Assembly: GCF_964340395.1 (NCBI RefSeq)
Contig: NC_135553.1
Span: 12,977,501-13,041,500 of the forward strand
Direction of reading: 5' to 3'
Length of the DNA: 64,000 bases
Origin: Glandiceps talaboti
Taxonomy: Eukaryota; Hemichordata; Enteropneusta; Spengelidae
The position numbers and the translations under genes are program-made. This document shows positions 61,485-64,000 of this stretch, piece by piece (the first letter of the stretch is position 1; each line of letters begins with the position of its first letter). The notes beneath the pieces were generated by a model. The model was given only the letters and a program-made list of their open reading frames with translations, had not been told where the DNA came from and made no database searches.

Positions 61485-64000
61485 CATAAAAATATATATA
61501 TTATATATATATAATATTAAAATTACAAGCACATCAGCATAAACTGCTCAATTAACAAAATATAGGCATTTAATACTTTAATAAGACATAGGATGAGGGT
61601 CGTCTGATGTGTTAATATTTCCATGTTTACCTTCATGTTTTGAATTATAACTATAGTATGTGATGAATAAAATTATTGTCAATGACTTGACAATTTATGT
61701 GTATGTGTGCATATGTGTATATGTGTGGATGTGTGTTGGGGTATGTGTTTCAAACTTTGTGTGGGGGTAGGGGGTCATTTGTCTTTAGTTTACCAAGCAC
61801 AACGCAAGATATCTGAACTCTAATGTACAAAATTCATTTCATGGCACTGGCTAGCACTTAGAAAAAATTATCTCCGCTTTTAGTAACGATTTTACAAAAG
61901 TAATTCAACATCTGCTTCTTACTGATATACTAGTCTCAAATGTCATGAATCGTGAAGGCAGTACTATTTGATAAAGCTGAGAGCAATTGTACTTCATGTT
62001 GGATCACGGCGGGGGTGGGTGGGAAGGGGCTAATGCAGATGAAACTCAGAACATGATAAAATAGCAATTAAGTGTCATATTATGATTTGATAAATTGACA
62101 TATTTACGTCGACTTGCAGGACGTACAATATACCAATATTTCTGATATTATTTGTGCAAATTAAAAAGTACATGCTTATCCATTGATATTCTTCTTCATC
62201 TTAATACAATTAATGGAAGTACTTACGGGATTAGCGCGCATGTAGAACGCGGGTCTTTCAAAAGATGTATAGTCTTTAATCAAAAAATGGTAATCAACTT
62301 ATCTAATAAAGTTATGAAGTAAAGTACAGAGCCATTTTTGATACGACTTTAACGACTTTTCATACACAAAGAAGGTATTAATTCAATTCTCTTCATTACC
62401 CTAGGGCAAATGCGTTTTTTATCACGTGGTTCTGCAATAATGGATTCTTAAATGGAAACACTTGAACGTAACACACATCGTATTTCGTGGTCTCAGATTT
62501 CATAGCAATCAATTATTTCCATTTAGCAACCCTACAAGTTTGTCATCTGAAAGTCAAGTCTATATTAAGCACTTCTCTGTTGAACACGTTTGGGTCATTT
62601 GCAATAATTTCGCGTAACTTGGCTTATTTGTCACAACAACATGCAGCACACTTCAAATTTCTTATATGTTAAGTCATGTAAACATCAAATTGTTTAGACA
62701 CGTCAAATGAAGCGACTGAATCAAAATGACATTATTTTCAACTGAATGGGCTGCAAATCAGTAAAGTGTTTTTAAATTGACAAATATAATTTATCTGACT
62801 GACTGTATAATTTTCGCATAGGTTATTAACCTAACGTTTTACCTCTATGAATATTAATCAAGTCTATTTTAATACCGTTATATTTTATGTGTATAAGTCT
62901 TACCAAAGTGGAATATTTTGCATCTGTCATGTAACACTTTCTTTCTTATCTAAAGTAGAGCTCCTGTCAAGAGACTAGTTTTCAGGGTTTTTTTTTTCAT
63001 TATTTGCATATTAAAATACGTGTAGAAAATACTCACGTCGGCTTACTCTCAGACTATCACTTATTCGACGTTTAGGCATGACCATGAGATATATCATTCA
63101 TAGCTCTGTCAGTTATTTGATACAAAAACTTTAATTAAAAAGATCAACTCCGTCCTGGCTAGACGTCAAATCTAGAAACGTGAATTGATTTTTCCCCCAG
63201 CGCATAAATGTTGAATGCTGAACGCTACATATTCGATTTCACGACTAGATTAGGACCATTTGCTTTCCACAGAGGCCGTCATGAAATAGGCCTAATGATA
63301 ATGTGTTACCTGAGGAAGGAGGTAGTTGTAGTCCCATAAACGGAACATGTAATAAGTAAAAAAGATATAGCTCGTTGATCACAGGATATTTTTTCTGTGC
63401 AGGTACCATATTAAAGTTTGTAATTTCCTATCCTTTGTGGGTAGTAGCTATTCAAAGGAAGGACAATGCTATCAGGAAGGGGAATCACTAAGGTTAAATA
63501 TAGTCGATCAGTCATAATATTACGAGAATGACATTGATAGATAGATATTGCCCATTTAACACAAGTAGGGATTATTTCTTTGCAATAAAAAAGAATAGGG
63601 CATTCAGTTCCCAATTAAAAATAAATATCACAATTTTACCTTATGCAAAATGACTTTATTTGAATACAGAGCTGTTTATAATGTTCCAGGAAAAGGGACA
63701 AATTAATTTCACGAATACGTCTTGACGGTGTTTGATTAACATTTTTCTTATAAACTGCATTTATTTTCATAATATCACATTCGATTCGAAGAGTACTCAC
63801 ACCTACAGATTCTATTACAATGTTATAAATTTGCAATATATATAAGCCTACAATAAGCCTTGTTCTGCCGTCGCTCCAAGTCATTTAATCGTTGCACATT
63901 TGGCTGCGATGAAATAGTTAAGGTAATGGGGTACTTAACATTCATGATGGCCAAATATTCTACATATGCAAGACTAGTTTATAACAACATTCACACCCGA

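Larger units (their letters stand above)
60532..64000 (-). other. Gene B intron 1 (incomplete at window edge)
   Basis: Runs from the exon 2 acceptor to the window end. No signal-peptide exon comparable to gene A exon 1 was found, so gene B starts beyond 64000. It contains a short 21-bp tandem repeat at 61052-61105 (TCTATGTCACGACAGTGCGCG type) and the simple repeats below. Confidence 0.7.

Overview
The window is AT-rich, intron-rich nuclear DNA of an animal, most likely a marine invertebrate. Coding sequence lies in short exons with GT-AG introns, and tetranucleotide microsatellites are extremely abundant. The phylum cannot be fixed from the sequence alone. I see no rRNA, no tRNA, no CRISPR array and no prokaryote-type gene organisation.

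The only clear protein-coding genes are two head-to-tail paralogues on the minus strand. Both encode NMDA-type ionotropic glutamate receptor subunits. Gene A (909-24977) is complete: 11 exons rebuilt by hand give one open frame of 965 codons (964 residues). It has a signal peptide, amino-terminal domain, S1, M1-M2-M3, S2, M4 and a short tail. Gene B (35616-60531) has the ten exons equivalent to exons 2-11 of A (854 residues). Its first exon must lie beyond position 64000. Every shared intron has the same position and phase in both genes, so they arose by tandem duplication of a gene that already had these introns. Both keep the FNN pore loop of GluN2 and end in a class I PDZ ligand (ETTL, ESSV, compare GluN2 ESDV). 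Their ligand-binding residues, however, mix GluN2, GluN1 and GluN3 features.

Layout: gene A exons 11-2 lie in 909-12112; a 12.5 kb first intron full of microsatellites runs to 24593; exon 1 is 24594-24977. An intergenic stretch of 10.6 kb follows (24978-35615). Gene B exons 11-4 lie in 35616-43996, then a 12.1 kb intron, exon 3 (56102-56313), exon 2 (59779-60531) and an incomplete first intron to the window end.

The noncoding space holds several families of long foldback (MITE-like) elements. Family A has three copies, families B and C have two each, and there are single palindromes. Family C sits in the equivalent intron of both receptor genes. The most striking noncoding object is a near-perfect inverted repeat at 47100-47253. 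Each arm contains the complete conserved core of a type I hammerhead self-cleaving ribozyme, one on each strand, and their single difference falls in a loop. Short-stem hammerheads of this type are known from the terminal repeats of Penelope-like retroelements, so this looks like an inverted terminal-repeat remnant inside a gene B intron. Several microsatellites lie directly against receptor splice sites, including a 138-nt perfect CU tract just upstream of the gene B exon 5 acceptor.
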